Positions 52,768-62,900 of a stretch of DNA of 64,000 nucleotides are shown here, piece after piece (positions within the stretch are counted from its first letter, which is position 1; the number at the start of each line of letters is the position of its first letter). The stretch is taken from NCBI RefSeq assembly GCF_003609635.1, contig NZ_MCIA01000001.1, positions 1 to 64,000 of the forward strand. The letters run 5' to 3'. The stretch comes from Lacrimispora algidixylanolytica (lineage in GTDB: Bacteria; Bacillota; Clostridia; Lachnospirales; Lachnospiraceae). Below the pieces are notes generated by a model. The model made no database searches, was not told the origin of the DNA, and saw only the letters and a program-made list of their open reading frames with translations. Made by a program: the position numbers and the translations under genes.

Positions 52768-54227
52768 ATCTCTACCTCTTCCAATATACCTATTGCATTT
52801 AAAATAAAACCGAATACTTTTTGTGGATTATCCATATGTAATGGAAGCATGGATAAAAATAAAGAGCATTCATAAATTCTGATTGCCAGATAAGAAAATC
52901 CATTGTCTTCCGCATATTTCCGAAAGAGTTTCTTAAAATCACCGTTGTCAAAATCAATATTTAACTGGAAATGCAAATTGTCATCCAGACTTATTTGATA
53001 TAATCCATTATTGAAGAAATCATATCTCCCACATATAGAATGAGATAATTTTACCACGTCATAATATGGATTGGTCCACAATTTATCTTCTTCTAAGGCT
53101 CCCTTTGGATCTATTAACTTTAATAAGTCTGCCTCTTTATTGAATAACATATTTGAAAAACAAAGATCCCCATGACCAATCACACTGATATACTCAACAG
53201 CCAACTCCTTTCTTATACGTTCATACAGTCTTTTATAGTGATTTACAATTTCATCTAAACTATTATAAATTCCTCCTCTGGAAATAAATTCACGAAATGC
53301 TGGATAATGTTTGTGTTTTTTTAGTATTTCTATCCTTTCATCTAATTTGTCTAAGTACAAATAGTTTTCAATTTTTTGATACTCTTCTCTCGAAACACTT
53401 TTTCTTCCCCTAATTGATATAAAATGAAACGCTTTTTTTAACAGTTTATCACTCTCATCTAAATCAATCGCTCCATGAACCCAACGAATTGCTAAATCAG
53501 TCATATGGTATCTTTCCATGTCATATGAAGCTAATTCCTCTGTTTCTCGATAATTATAAGGCATGACAAACCAAGACTTCATATGATCCGGAAGAAGATG
53601 CCAGAATTCATACTCCGCTTTTATTTTGTTTTTATCTCTGGAGGATTTTGTCACTACATATTCATCACCAATTACTGCATTAAAAAACCTAGCGTCAAAA
53701 CCGCCAGAAATATATTGTAAAAAATTACCATGAATAGACAAGTTGAAAAATGCATCTGTTTCTATCATTTCAAACCTATAATCAGATTTTTGATAAACAG
53801 AGTTATCATTCAATATAGACGCATACTTTTCAAGAAAATCACAATACTGTCCAATTTCTTTCATAACAAAGCAGGTAGGAAAATTACCTGCCGAAATCCA
53901 CAAATAGTTTTCATGCATATACGGAACTTTCTCAATAATAGTCCTTGCCTTATCTACATCCTCTATTACAAAGCTAGAGAAAATATGGAAAACCCGGGTG
54001 TCACTGTCAAATGTTCGGACCTTTCTTAAAAGCTCTTCCAACTGCCATGCATTATCGAATTCTAATAAATCATCCACCTGGCCGCCCAGATCGCCCACAA
54101 ATTCCAAGAACTTATTTCTAATGCTCTTTCTCTTTAATATCACTTCTCCGAAAGTCTTCTCACCAACAATACTTTTTATAAAGACATTTGGTTTTATATG
54201 ATTATCATATACGCATACTACTTTCAT
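52752..54227 (-). CDS. Aminoglycoside/choline kinase-like phosphotransferase fusion
   Basis: Of 491 residues, the C-terminal half (about 210-491) is a protein-kinase-fold small-molecule kinase: ISVIGHGDLCFSNMLFNKEA holds the HGDxxxxN catalytic Asp/Asn pair and LLKLIDPKGA the metal-binding Asp, as in choline kinase and APH enzymes. The N-terminal 160 residues form an unassigned domain that looks like a Rossmann-type NAD-epimerase relative (RVFHIFSSFVIEDVDKA). Its partners, a nucleotidyltransferase and a HAD protein, suggest it phosphorylates a small alcohol or sugar later activated as a nucleotide. This is an inference. Its start overlaps the flippase-like gene by four bases. Confidence 0.8.
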   Translation of the reverse strand: MKVVCVYDNHIKPNVFIKSIVGEKTFGEVILKRKSIRNKFLEFVGDLGGQVDDLLEFDNAWQLEELLRKVRTFDSDTRVFHIFSSFVIEDVDKARTIIEKVPYMHENYLWISAGNFPTCFVMKEIGQYCDFLEKYASILNDNSVYQKSDYRFEMIETDAFFNLSIHGNFLQYISGGFDARFFNAVIGDEYVVTKSSRDKNKIKAEYEFWHLLPDHMKSWFVMPYNYRETEELASYDMERYHMTDLAIRWVHGAIDLDESDKLLKKAFHFISIRGRKSVSREEYQKIENYLYLDKLDERIEILKKHKHYPAFREFISRGGIYNSLDEIVNHYKRLYERIRKELAVEYISVIGHGDLCFSNMLFNKEADLLKLIDPKGALEEDKLWTNPYYDVVKLSHSICGRYDFFNNGLYQISLDDNLHFQLNIDFDNGDFKKLFRKYAEDNGFSYLAIRIYECSLFLSMLPLHMDNPQKVFGFILNAIGILEEVEICLNK

Positions 54228-55084
54228 TTTATCCTCTTCCTAAATGACAGACCATATATTCCAACAGCAGCGAAAACGACCAGTACTGCGCTAATTCCTA
54301 CATATAACGTAACATACCGATTGTTACTTCCAACAAAAACCGAGTTCATATAATCAACAAATTGTATCATCTTAAATGCATCACTCAATCCCCATGCCAA
54401 AAGTAACAAGATTCCATATTCCATCAGCCACGTAATGCTAGAAAGTATAAGAAGTATCAATCCCCTGCCTTTAATCAGTTCCGTCGCATATGTATACCAT
54501 CCATTGGTCTTATCTAGTAATACTAAAGCCCTCACCCCATTTTTTGAGTTAGTCTCCATAATCAGGAACTTATTCATATAGTGGTAAGTTGAAGGAAATA
54601 TTTTATAAATCACCGTCATTAACAAGACAAACAGAATTAAAATAAACACAACAGGAAGAAGCGTTTTTGTAGTAATGGTTGTAAAACAGAGTAGTAAGAT
54701 AAGTAACGGAATTGTATCGAAATATCGATCAATCATTACACAAAGAAAACTCAGTTTAATACTTTTCATTTCTTTTCCATAACAATAAATCCTGAAGATT
54801 TCTCCCGATTTAAATGGCAGAGCAAGATTCACCAGTGTCGTTTTCATATACACTTTTATGAACCGTTTAATAGTTATACGCCTCTCCAGCATAATCAAAT
54901 ACAACCTTACTGCCTTAATTACATAAATCAAACCTGCCCACAAAAATGCTGATATGATAACAGCCAGATTTTCCTTAATCAAAATATCTATCACATTTGC
55001 ATATACGGTATGTATTAACAATCCTATTGCTATTACTATAATTATAGAATTTACAATATAGTATCCTATCTTTTGGTCTTTCAT
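54224..55084 (-). CDS. Flippase-like integral membrane protein (UPF0104 type)
   Basis: The 286-residue polytopic protein has about seven hydrophobic segments. The sequence contains LALPFKSGEIFRIYCYGKEM and IDRYFDTIPLLILLL, features of the lysylphosphatidylglycerol synthase transmembrane region family (UPF0104), whose members include flippase-like proteins in glycan loci. It probably moves a lipid-linked sugar across the membrane, but direct evidence is lacking. GAGGGAT precedes the ATG. It overlaps the kinase-like gene by four bases, forming one operon. Confidence 0.82.
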   Translation of the reverse strand: MKDQKIGYYIVNSIIIVIAIGLLIHTVYANVIDILIKENLAVIISAFLWAGLIYVIKAVRLYLIMLERRITIKRFIKVYMKTTLVNLALPFKSGEIFRIYCYGKEMKSIKLSFLCVMIDRYFDTIPLLILLLCFTTITTKTLLPVVFILILFVLLMTVIYKIFPSTYHYMNKFLIMETNSKNGVRALVLLDKTNGWYTYATELIKGRGLILLILSSITWLMEYGILLLLAWGLSDAFKMIQFVDYMNSVFVGSNNRYVTLYVGISAVLVVFAAVGIYGLSFRKRIK

Positions 55085-55280
55085 TTTATCCCTCTGTATT
55101 TGAATTGGCTATCTGTATATTATAATGTACTTTCGGTGCTTTTCTTAGACCATAATTCTTTTTTTATATCCATTTTATTTTAGCATATACCACCTTAATT
55201 TTCAAATTAATAGCAGATGATGAATAAATACAAAATCCATGAGTCATCACTCCTGACATAAATACAAAAAAACAATCTGC
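55085..55280. other. Short noncoding gap between operon parts
   Basis: This 196-base AT-rich gap separates the flippase-like gene from the upstream GtrB-like gene. A TATAAT on the minus strand near 55120 could be a -10, but no good -35 is seen. It probably holds the promoter for the kinase/flippase part. Confidence 0.35.
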
Positions 55281-56027
55281 CTAATGATCTTTTTCATAGT
55301 TTCGTCCTGTTCTATTAGCAGCTACTCCCAACTCATTTTTTAGGCTACGGCTATAGGAAAAAACACGCCTTACTAATCCAATACGCGACCTCATTCCCGT
55401 ATTCCAAGTAGAAGTTCCTGCATTCCTCTCATGCTGGATAACACCAAAACGATAAATCTCAAGTCCTTCCCGACATGCCAAGTAATATACATATAAGTCC
55501 AGAGAAAAATCCTTTGGAGGACATTTCCACTTATCATAAAATTTTCTAGAAATCAAAGTTGGCTGGGCATTAATATCCCACATGAACTGACCTAAGTATA
55601 ATGATTCAAATAAGCTCATCCCTAACGTGAATACAGTATCAATGACTGGTCTCTTTTTCCTGAATCCCCTTAAAAACACATCGTCGGGATACTGATGCTT
55701 TTTTAAATATTGAATAGCTTTACATATTTCTCTTGGATAAAACTGCATATCCGCGTGAAGCCACCCTAAATAGTCCCCTCGTGCTTGTTCTAGTCCCGAC
55801 AAAATACCAAAACCATACCCCTGATTTACTTCTACAGTGACCACCTTAACAAATGAATATGTATTAGAAATATTCTTTAACACTTGTGCACTATTATCCG
55901 TAGAACCATTATCCACTAAAATCAACTCAATAGGATATTTTGGGGCAGTGATTTCATCAAAAGCTTCTGCTAGACGCTCTAAATTTTTTTCTTCGTTATA
56001 ACATGGAACAATAATTGAAAACAGCAT
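55281..56027 (-). CDS. GtrB/DPM1-like family 2 glycosyltransferase without membrane tail
   Basis: The 248-residue GT2 enzyme opens LFSIIVPCYNEEKNLERLAE, with IELILVDNGSTDNSAQVLKN, YLGWLHADMQFYPREICKAI and DINAQPTLISRKFYDKW, all like DPM1/GtrB enzymes that make polyprenyl-phosphate sugars. The C-terminal membrane helices of GtrB are missing, as in soluble DPM1. It stands two bases after a GtrA-family gene, the standard partner, and upstream are three multi-spanning membrane proteins. Together they look like a side-chain glycosylation system. GAGGGG precedes the ATG. Confidence 0.9.
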   Translation of the reverse strand: MLFSIIVPCYNEEKNLERLAEAFDEITAPKYPIELILVDNGSTDNSAQVLKNISNTYSFVKVVTVEVNQGYGFGILSGLEQARGDYLGWLHADMQFYPREICKAIQYLKKHQYPDDVFLRGFRKKRPVIDTVFTLGMSLFESLYLGQFMWDINAQPTLISRKFYDKWKCPPKDFSLDLYVYYLACREGLEIYRFGVIQHERNAGTSTWNTGMRSRIGLVRRVFSYSRSLKNELGVAANRTGRNYEKDH

Positions 56028-56029
56028 CT

Positions 56030-56404
56030 TTACCCCTCTCTGAAAACTATTTTTTTCTGCAACAGATAATTAACCGTCATGGCTGATAACGTAGATAAAA
56101 CGAAAGCTAAAATTTTCATTTGAGTAAGATCATATATTATTATATTGCATCCCACATTCACACTGATATTTATCAGTTGTGTAATAGCAAATTTTAATAC
56201 CTGCGGTACCGTATAAGACTTCTTGTCTCTGAATGTCCAGAGCTTATTCAGGAAAAATGACATCGTACACGAACAGAACATGGAAATACATTTAGCATAA
56301 GACATTGCGATTACTGTACTTAGACACATATATATACTAAAATCAATACATGTACAAAAACCACCGGTCACAATAAATTTAAATATAACCCATCTTCGTT
56401 TCAT
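56030..56404 (-). CDS. GtrA-family membrane protein
   Basis: The protein (about 124 residues) has four predicted membrane helices. Family features are FKFIVTGGFCTCIDFSIYMC in the first helix, FFLNKLWTFRD in the loop after the second, and the C-terminal VNYLLQKKIVF. GtrA proteins are thought to flip polyprenyl-phosphate sugars. I use the ATG at 56404, just after the stop of the preceding gene at 56427, rather than an overlapping ATG at 56467. It forms a pair with the GtrB-like gene directly downstream. Confidence 0.9.
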   Translation of the reverse strand: MKRRWVIFKFIVTGGFCTCIDFSIYMCLSTVIAMSYAKCISMFCSCTMSFFLNKLWTFRDKKSYTVPQVLKFAITQLINISVNVGCNIIIYDLTQMKILAFVLSTLSAMTVNYLLQKKIVFREG

Positions 56405-56426
56405 TTTTCCGTGGTTTCCTTTCCCT

Positions 56427-57020
56427 CTAATCTGCCTTAAGTTCCGGCGGATCATAATATTGCTCACTCGTCTTGTATAATTTCCCCACTGTCTTAAAAG
56501 CAGCTACAATGTTTTTTCCCTGCCTAGTCAATCGGTATGTGCCAGCATCTAGATAAATATTATTTGATTCAAGCTGTTCCTCCAGCCTCCTGTCAAGCAT
56601 CCCATAATCTTTTATGAACTGTTCCTGAAATGCAGTATCCAGAATAACATATCTACTAGGGTGCTTATCTAAATATGACAGCATCCATACTGAAAAAGAA
56701 CGGTCAACATTTACTACTACTGAACTTAGCCAAACCATATTCACGCAAGCAATAAAAGCAATAGAAGCAATAATATCTCTACTATCAAATTTCTTTGTAC
56801 AGGTTTTTATTTTTATTATGGCTTCTACAATACCACAAACAACAGCAGATAGGACTACAAAAAATATTCCCCTATAAAAATAGATTTCAATAAAGTTAAA
56901 CATTCGCATCTGGAACAAACATAAATATAAGACAAATCCGCAAATACATGCTACTAAATGAAACAGAAGAAAGGATTTAATCTGTTTTATTAGTGTGACA
57001 TTCTTGCCTTTTTTTCTCAA
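56427..57020 (-). CDS. Membrane protein of unknown function (197 aa)
   Basis: I do not recognise this protein. It has three hydrophobic segments in the first 115 residues (FLLFHLVACICGFVLYLCLF, IFFVVLSAVVCGIVEAI and IIASIAFIACVNMVWL), followed by an extracellular 80-residue part with YVILDTAFQEQFIKDYGMLD. The TTG start at 57020 is supported by GGAGG eight bases upstream. It lies between the GtrA gene and a large membrane protein whose stop overlaps by four bases, so it is in the same operon and may help with side-chain transfer. Confidence 0.72.
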   Translation of the reverse strand: MRKKGKNVTLIKQIKSFLLFHLVACICGFVLYLCLFQMRMFNFIEIYFYRGIFFVVLSAVVCGIVEAIIKIKTCTKKFDSRDIIASIAFIACVNMVWLSSVVVNVDRSFSVWMLSYLDKHPSRYVILDTAFQEQFIKDYGMLDRRLEEQLESNNIYLDAGTYRLTRQGKNIVAAFKTVGKLYKTSEQYYDPPELKAD

Positions 57021-58309
57021 AGTTTCAACCTCCTTAATTTATCAAGATCCACCATATAAAAAATCATTAAAGAAGCTGCCCAAACTGTAGCAGCTGCGCT
57101 TCGATATGTAAACCAGCAATGAATTGCATCGTGCCCTTTTAGCATTATATATTCAACTACTGGATAAAGAGCAATGATGCTTAGGTACACCGGAAACGTT
57201 CCTCTCTTACGAAATAGAACAGCTAATAACAAGACCAAAAACATTAGAATTATCAACATATTCATCTGTCCCGAGTATCTAGCAATTACTATAAAACGAA
57301 GTTGCTCATAATTGCCCTTAATTGATGCTAATGCCAACCCCACTGTATCACTAGGCAGCCAGTCAACCTTAGTACCACTCACTCCTGCGCCAACCCTCAA
57401 CAATGCCCCACCCCAGACATCAAAACCGGCCAATCCGGCCAAAATCCATTTTGCGATAATCGTACTGCTATATCCCAGTACCCACATAACAGAAGATACA
57501 ACTCCCAGTTTCATTCCCCTTTTCAGACTTAAGCCGCTTTTTTTATTCATTAACAAAAAAAGTACAATCAATGGAAGTGTCAACGGTATTGTTGTGGCCG
57601 ATAACCAGTCAAAATAGGCGGTAAGCATACCGGCAACCAAAAAGATATAGCCATAATTTGTATCCAAACTTTTATCAAAAAAAATATAGATACATATGCC
57701 CATTCCTGCTAAAAATGTGCTGGCAAAGAAAAATGACATTGTTACTACAAATATATTTATAGACCACATACTAAAAACAAACAAAACTCCTTCAACAAGG
57801 CCAATTCTATTAGAAATTAGGTAAAAAAGAATTATCATCATGAAAAGTACTACTAATTGAAGGACTGAAATTGCCGCAGAATAAGAATAGAATACCAAGA
57901 GCGGCCTCATAAGTGATTGAATTCCCCACCAATATGCGGGCTTATATATTTTATTTTCTAAGTTTGTCTCATGAGTTCCAATATCTTTTAAGTAATTTAT
58001 GATTTCTATACCACTGCTACCATGTCCCTGAACAATGTAATTTCCCAAGGCCTCTTTGACCGGATTTTCCCCCGTCGTACTCATTGCATTTGCTAAAAGA
58101 TAGTATTCAGATACTCCATCCAACTGAGTAGACTTTTCCCATTCACCCTCCGATAGCCCTACTATTGGATACTCCACAAATGAACTATAGGATTTTTTTA
58201 TGTTATCACGAACCAAATGATGTGGAACAATCCCACTTAAAATCTTGAAAACAACAAACAATATAATCACAGCAATATATATAAAACTTGCTTTCTTAAT
58301 CACTTTCAT
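57017..58309 (-). CDS. Multi-spanning membrane protein, possible GT-C-like (430 aa)
   Basis: The sequence shows about ten hydrophobic segments. The first helix spans residues about 8-28, then comes a large extracellular loop of about 100 residues with HHLVRDNIKKSY and GLSEGEWEKS, then a run of helices from about 140 on. Such an architecture fits a GT-C glycosyltransferase or a polymerase, but I find no decisive catalytic signature. The gene overlaps both neighbours. In the GtrA/GtrB context, a GtrC-like enzyme that moves a sugar from its polyprenyl carrier to the glycan is the best guess. Confidence 0.7.
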   Translation of the reverse strand: MKVIKKASFIYIAVIILFVVFKILSGIVPHHLVRDNIKKSYSSFVEYPIVGLSEGEWEKSTQLDGVSEYYLLANAMSTTGENPVKEALGNYIVQGHGSSGIEIINYLKDIGTHETNLENKIYKPAYWWGIQSLMRPLLVFYSYSAAISVLQLVVLFMMIILFYLISNRIGLVEGVLFVFSMWSINIFVVTMSFFFASTFLAGMGICIYIFFDKSLDTNYGYIFLVAGMLTAYFDWLSATTIPLTLPLIVLFLLMNKKSGLSLKRGMKLGVVSSVMWVLGYSSTIIAKWILAGLAGFDVWGGALLRVGAGVSGTKVDWLPSDTVGLALASIKGNYEQLRFIVIARYSGQMNMLIILMFLVLLLAVLFRKRGTFPVYLSIIALYPVVEYIMLKGHDAIHCWFTYRSAAATVWAASLMIFYMVDLDKLRRLKL

Positions 58310-59894
58310 TTAACTCCCTTCTGACTTGAAAAAGCCTTATGAGACATATAAATATAGCTAGATATCCAATCAAATATATGGAATACCAGTACATAAATGC
58401 ACTCCCTGGTATCGTACCCGCTAAAATCACTGCTTTTAACAACTGCAGTCCGCAGAGTATGCCTAATAAAAATTTTCTTTTTTTTAGACAGCTTCCCATA
58501 ATTCCCATCAAAAAAAACATTGGAATTATTGCATTATAAGTTACTCTATGGGCTATCTTCATGAAAAAGGAGTCTTTTATCAATAAAGTCTCCATTACAA
58601 TAATCACATTTTTCCTTAGATTAGGAAAAATTGATCTGTTAAGGTCTTGATTGTAAAATGTCGTCTGAAGATTTTCTGAAACATACACGCCCTCACCACT
58701 AAACAAGTTTTCCGTGTTCTCCACATATTGCGTTCCCAGTTTCAGACCATTTGCCTGTAAAACCACCGGAACTTGAACTTTTGCAAATGAGTATAAATGT
58801 TTAAAAACTAATTTAGCGTAAGCTTTCAAATACTTATCATATGCTTCTTTTGTATGTTCTACTCTGATCAAGTTTACGGAACTGTCCCAGATAATTCCCC
58901 TTCCCTTTTCCTCTAGAATTTCCAAATCAATCACCTTATCTATCGTTTCTAACGCCTTTGCTTCCTCAATTTTCAATTCTTTATCGCAAACAACATATTC
59001 AATGTAGGGAAGCGTAGAAATAACGGTATTTTGTACACCTATATTATCATGAAGAAGTGTATTCTGATATTTTGACAAAATTATACTGCTAACAAAAATA
59101 ACGAAAAAGACAATAACTCTTTTTATCACATTTACTCGCTTCTTGAATACAATCCAAAATACAATGGGAGCTACCATTGCATAATAAAAACTTTCACTTC
59201 TCCAAACCGCTAAAATTATGCTTACGGAAACATATCCTATACATATCTTATTGCTAATTTTATATTCCACATCTTTCAAACGCTCTATACTAATTATGAG
59301 AAACAGCATAAGGCCTACTTCTAAAAATGCATAAAGGGAACACCTCAGTGGGTACAAATTGCTGTCAATAACTGGAAAAAACAAAAAAGGTATTACACAC
59401 AACAAACCAATTTTTTTATTATGAAACAAATAGCGATTAATTTGTTCGACAAAAACTGCAGTCAGAACTGAAACAATCAATATTTGCATAATGACTACTC
59501 CCGCCGGAAAGGGAAAGAGCATAAGACTAGCCATATAAAAAAGCGAAGTAAAATAATGTTGATAACTATTATAAGTAAAATATTTACTTGCATCCAATAC
59601 AAAAAATTCATCCCATCTCCAGATTCCTGGCCATGTAATTAATAACATTAAAAACATAAATAAAAAATACATAATGAATACTCTTCGAAATAACACTCTA
59701 TTTTTGAACATGCGTAAGGTTATAAAAAACAGATATGCCCCCGTCATAAGAAGAATTTTCGAAAACACATAAGCCCCTCGATGATTAGATACGCTTCCCA
59801 TATCGAACCACAACCGTTCAGCAAAAAAGCTAACAATACCTACCCATATCGCGAATAATCCTCCTGCCACTTCTGCTTTAGTTTTATTTTCCAT
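58296..59894 (-). CDS. Multi-spanning membrane protein, possible GT-C-like (532 aa)
   Basis: The 532-residue protein has about twelve hydrophobic segments. Its first extracellular loop contains WPGIWRWDEFFVLDASKYF, an acidic loop after helix 3 as in many GT-C enzymes and DUF6020-like proteins. A long extracellular segment near residues 285-400 lies between helix groups (YIEYVVCDKELKIEEAKALE). The catalytic role is inferred only from architecture and gene position. It starts seven bases after the 1110-residue glycosyltransferase gene and overlaps the next gene, so all are cotranscribed. Confidence 0.72.
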   Translation of the reverse strand: MENKTKAEVAGGLFAIWVGIVSFFAERLWFDMGSVSNHRGAYVFSKILLMTGAYLFFITLRMFKNRVLFRRVFIMYFLFMFLMLLITWPGIWRWDEFFVLDASKYFTYNSYQHYFTSLFYMASLMLFPFPAGVVIMQILIVSVLTAVFVEQINRYLFHNKKIGLLCVIPFLFFPVIDSNLYPLRCSLYAFLEVGLMLFLIISIERLKDVEYKISNKICIGYVSVSIILAVWRSESFYYAMVAPIVFWIVFKKRVNVIKRVIVFFVIFVSSIILSKYQNTLLHDNIGVQNTVISTLPYIEYVVCDKELKIEEAKALETIDKVIDLEILEEKGRGIIWDSSVNLIRVEHTKEAYDKYLKAYAKLVFKHLYSFAKVQVPVVLQANGLKLGTQYVENTENLFSGEGVYVSENLQTTFYNQDLNRSIFPNLRKNVIIVMETLLIKDSFFMKIAHRVTYNAIIPMFFLMGIMGSCLKKRKFLLGILCGLQLLKAVILAGTIPGSAFMYWYSIYLIGYLAIFICLIRLFQVRRELNESD

Positions 59895-59900
59895 CTTTTT

Positions 59901-62900
59901 CTACTTCTCCATATATCTCTCAACAGATTTCAGCTTGGCCTCATTAACTACTTCCTTGACCATCTCAGCATAATCCTTCTTTAACCATTGCTTCACTTCT
60001 TCCACACGCTCTCCACTAATATGCTCTTTCTCACATAACTCTAATCTGTTCAAAGCAGTCCATACATACAAATCCAACGCTCGAATGTATAAATCGGACA
60101 GTCTTTTACTTTTATAAAAACTTGTCTTTTCTCTCCAAGCCTCTACCGCATCTAAGCCATTCACATTAAATTTACTACCAGTAATACTATCCGTTCTTCT
60201 ATGATCATAATTATACAGCGCCTTGTCTACATATACCAATTTTTTTGCTTCATAAGTAATCTTATGGGTGAAAAACTCATCTTCATGATATTTTCCTTTT
60301 GGATAGCGCTTTCCATCACTGAATAAAAAACTTCGATAGATTTTATTACAAGCGATACATTTAAAATAGCTCCAACCCATCTGACATTTCAGCGCTTCCA
60401 GATTGGTGGCTGTATAATAAAGACTTGTACCTTCCATCTCATTAACCGATCTATCTTTATAAACATTACAGAAATCACATTCAGCAATATCTGCATTAAA
60501 TACTTCAGCAGCATAACATAATTCTTCCAGCATAGTCTCTTCTATCCAGTCATCACTATCGATAAATGCTACATACTTTCCGCTAGCCACATCCAGACCG
60601 GCATTTCTGGCGTCAGATAACCCCCCATTTTCTTTATGAATCACTTTTATCCGTTTATCTTTCACCTCATAGGCATCGCACAGCCTCGGACATTCATCCG
60701 GTGAACCATCGTCCACTAGTATTACTTCTATATTGGTCAACGTTTGTTTTAAAATGCTATCCACACATCGCTCTAGATAATCTTCAACATTATAGATAGG
60801 TACAATAACACTGACCAGCAAAACGGATTCTGAAAGCAGACCTCTCTCAGTCAATACGGATACCCTGTCTTCCCTTTCATGAAAATGGTAGCTGTACATC
60901 TGCCTGATAAAATCCCGGTTTCGTCTGACGGAAAGATCAGATTCCACTTTGCTAAGAACTGATTTTAATCCATCAATCTCCTTTAATGTTTCTCTATGAT
61001 CTCCATCAACTACAAGAGAGCCAGACAATCTTACAATCGTCTGACGTAGATTTCCCGGCCATGTATCATATGGCTTTAGCTGCTGTAATTGCTTAAAATA
61101 TTCATTAAGAAAACTTTCAATCTTGTCTTCCATTCCTAGTATACGGTCATCCGCTGCATGAATTGAAATTTGATCGCACTCAATAATTTCTCTATTATTA
61201 TTCTTTAGTTTTAATAAAATAGATTCTTCCCATCCCGTCCATGTAGCTGTTTCATTCTGTTTCATTGAACGAGCAAAGCCGCCCACCAGTTTCAACTCTT
61301 CAGCTTTCATTACTATATTCCCAATATGTCCTTTTTTCCTCGTCCTCATTGCAAAACCGGACACATCATCATACAGCCCGAAACAATGTATTACTTTCTC
61401 TACATAATCATCATCGCAATAGCATCTACTATCAAAAATACTGATTATCTCTCCATTAGCCGCCCATATTGCAGTATTATAACAATCCACAATGTTATTG
61501 ATCGGAGAAACTACTATGCGAACACGAACTACTATACCCTTTTTTTGCAAAATATCAAGAACTCCATTTGCCCATACCAGTTCATCTGCTTTAACTGCTA
61601 CAATAACTTCATATAATCCCTTGTCAGCTTTTTGTCTCTCCAAAGATAAAAGAATATTTCTTAAATCTCCTATATTACTTCCACATGCGGTAATAACGCT
61701 AAGCTTTTTCGAGTACTCGTGTTTAGATTCGATTATTTGCTCTATAGAATACAGAAATGAATTTTTAATTTTTGCATCCATAAAATGGAACATGGTCTGG
61801 GCAGACCTAAAATAAAACCACCCTTTGTGCCCTTCTAAAAAATTTTCTACAGTTATCACATTTTGGCTAATTAAACAATCCCATTCATCAGTATCCACTT
61901 TATCAGATGTCTCTCCGACATACACTCGATAACCATATCCTGGATTATTATCCGCTGTTCTAAGATCGCCAAATTGCATATAGATTGTTCTTTCATACAT
62001 GCTCTCACAATATAACATAGCCTCCTGTTTATCAATCACCTTGTGACCAGCCTTTAACAAAGCCCCCTGCATTTCATCACGAAGTTTCCCGTTTTCACCT
62101 TCCAATACCCATACCATAGGCTTCATGTAATATTCTCTTCTAAATGAATCCAAAAGCATGAGACGATATCTGTTCTCTGAAATTTTAAGTTCTTTATCCC
62201 TAGACGTGAGTGATTGAGAATGGAAACGGTAATTATAAATAGGTTCTTGGAAACAGGTATGTCGCAACAGAAACAAGCTGTTTATCCTCATCCAGTAATC
62301 ATAATCCTCTGTGCAGTATTTCATAGCAGAATAGCCTTCTAAAGCATGTGCTACAACCGCTCTGTACATAAAAGCCGCTCCAATGTAATTATTTGTATAA
62401 GTATTTAATTCAAGCATGCAATGCGGGAGCATGACGTTTTCATGACGAAATCTGTCCGCATACCATCCATTTGTCACAATGGGATTATCATATTCATCAA
62501 TAAGACGTATATTGGCAAATACCATACCAGTATCCGGAAAGTCATTTAACTCTGTTACCATCTTTTCAATACATGCTTTCTCCATAATATTATCAGCACT
62601 GGTCCAAGTAAAAAACTCTCCTCTAGCTTCCTTAAATCCTCTTGACAAAGTCTTGGGTAGCCTCTCATTTTCCTTGTGAATCACTCTAATTCTGGAATCT
62701 TTTAAGGCGTATTCGTCTATAATTCGAGGAGTATCATCTATAGAGCCATCATCCACAATAATGAACTCAAAATTTGTATATGTCTGTTTTAATACACTCT
62801 CAATTGACTTTGCCAGTAAATCGCCTCCATTATACACCGGCAACACGATGCTAACCAAACCTTTCATGTAGGGGTATATTACCTCTTTTAAATCAATATG

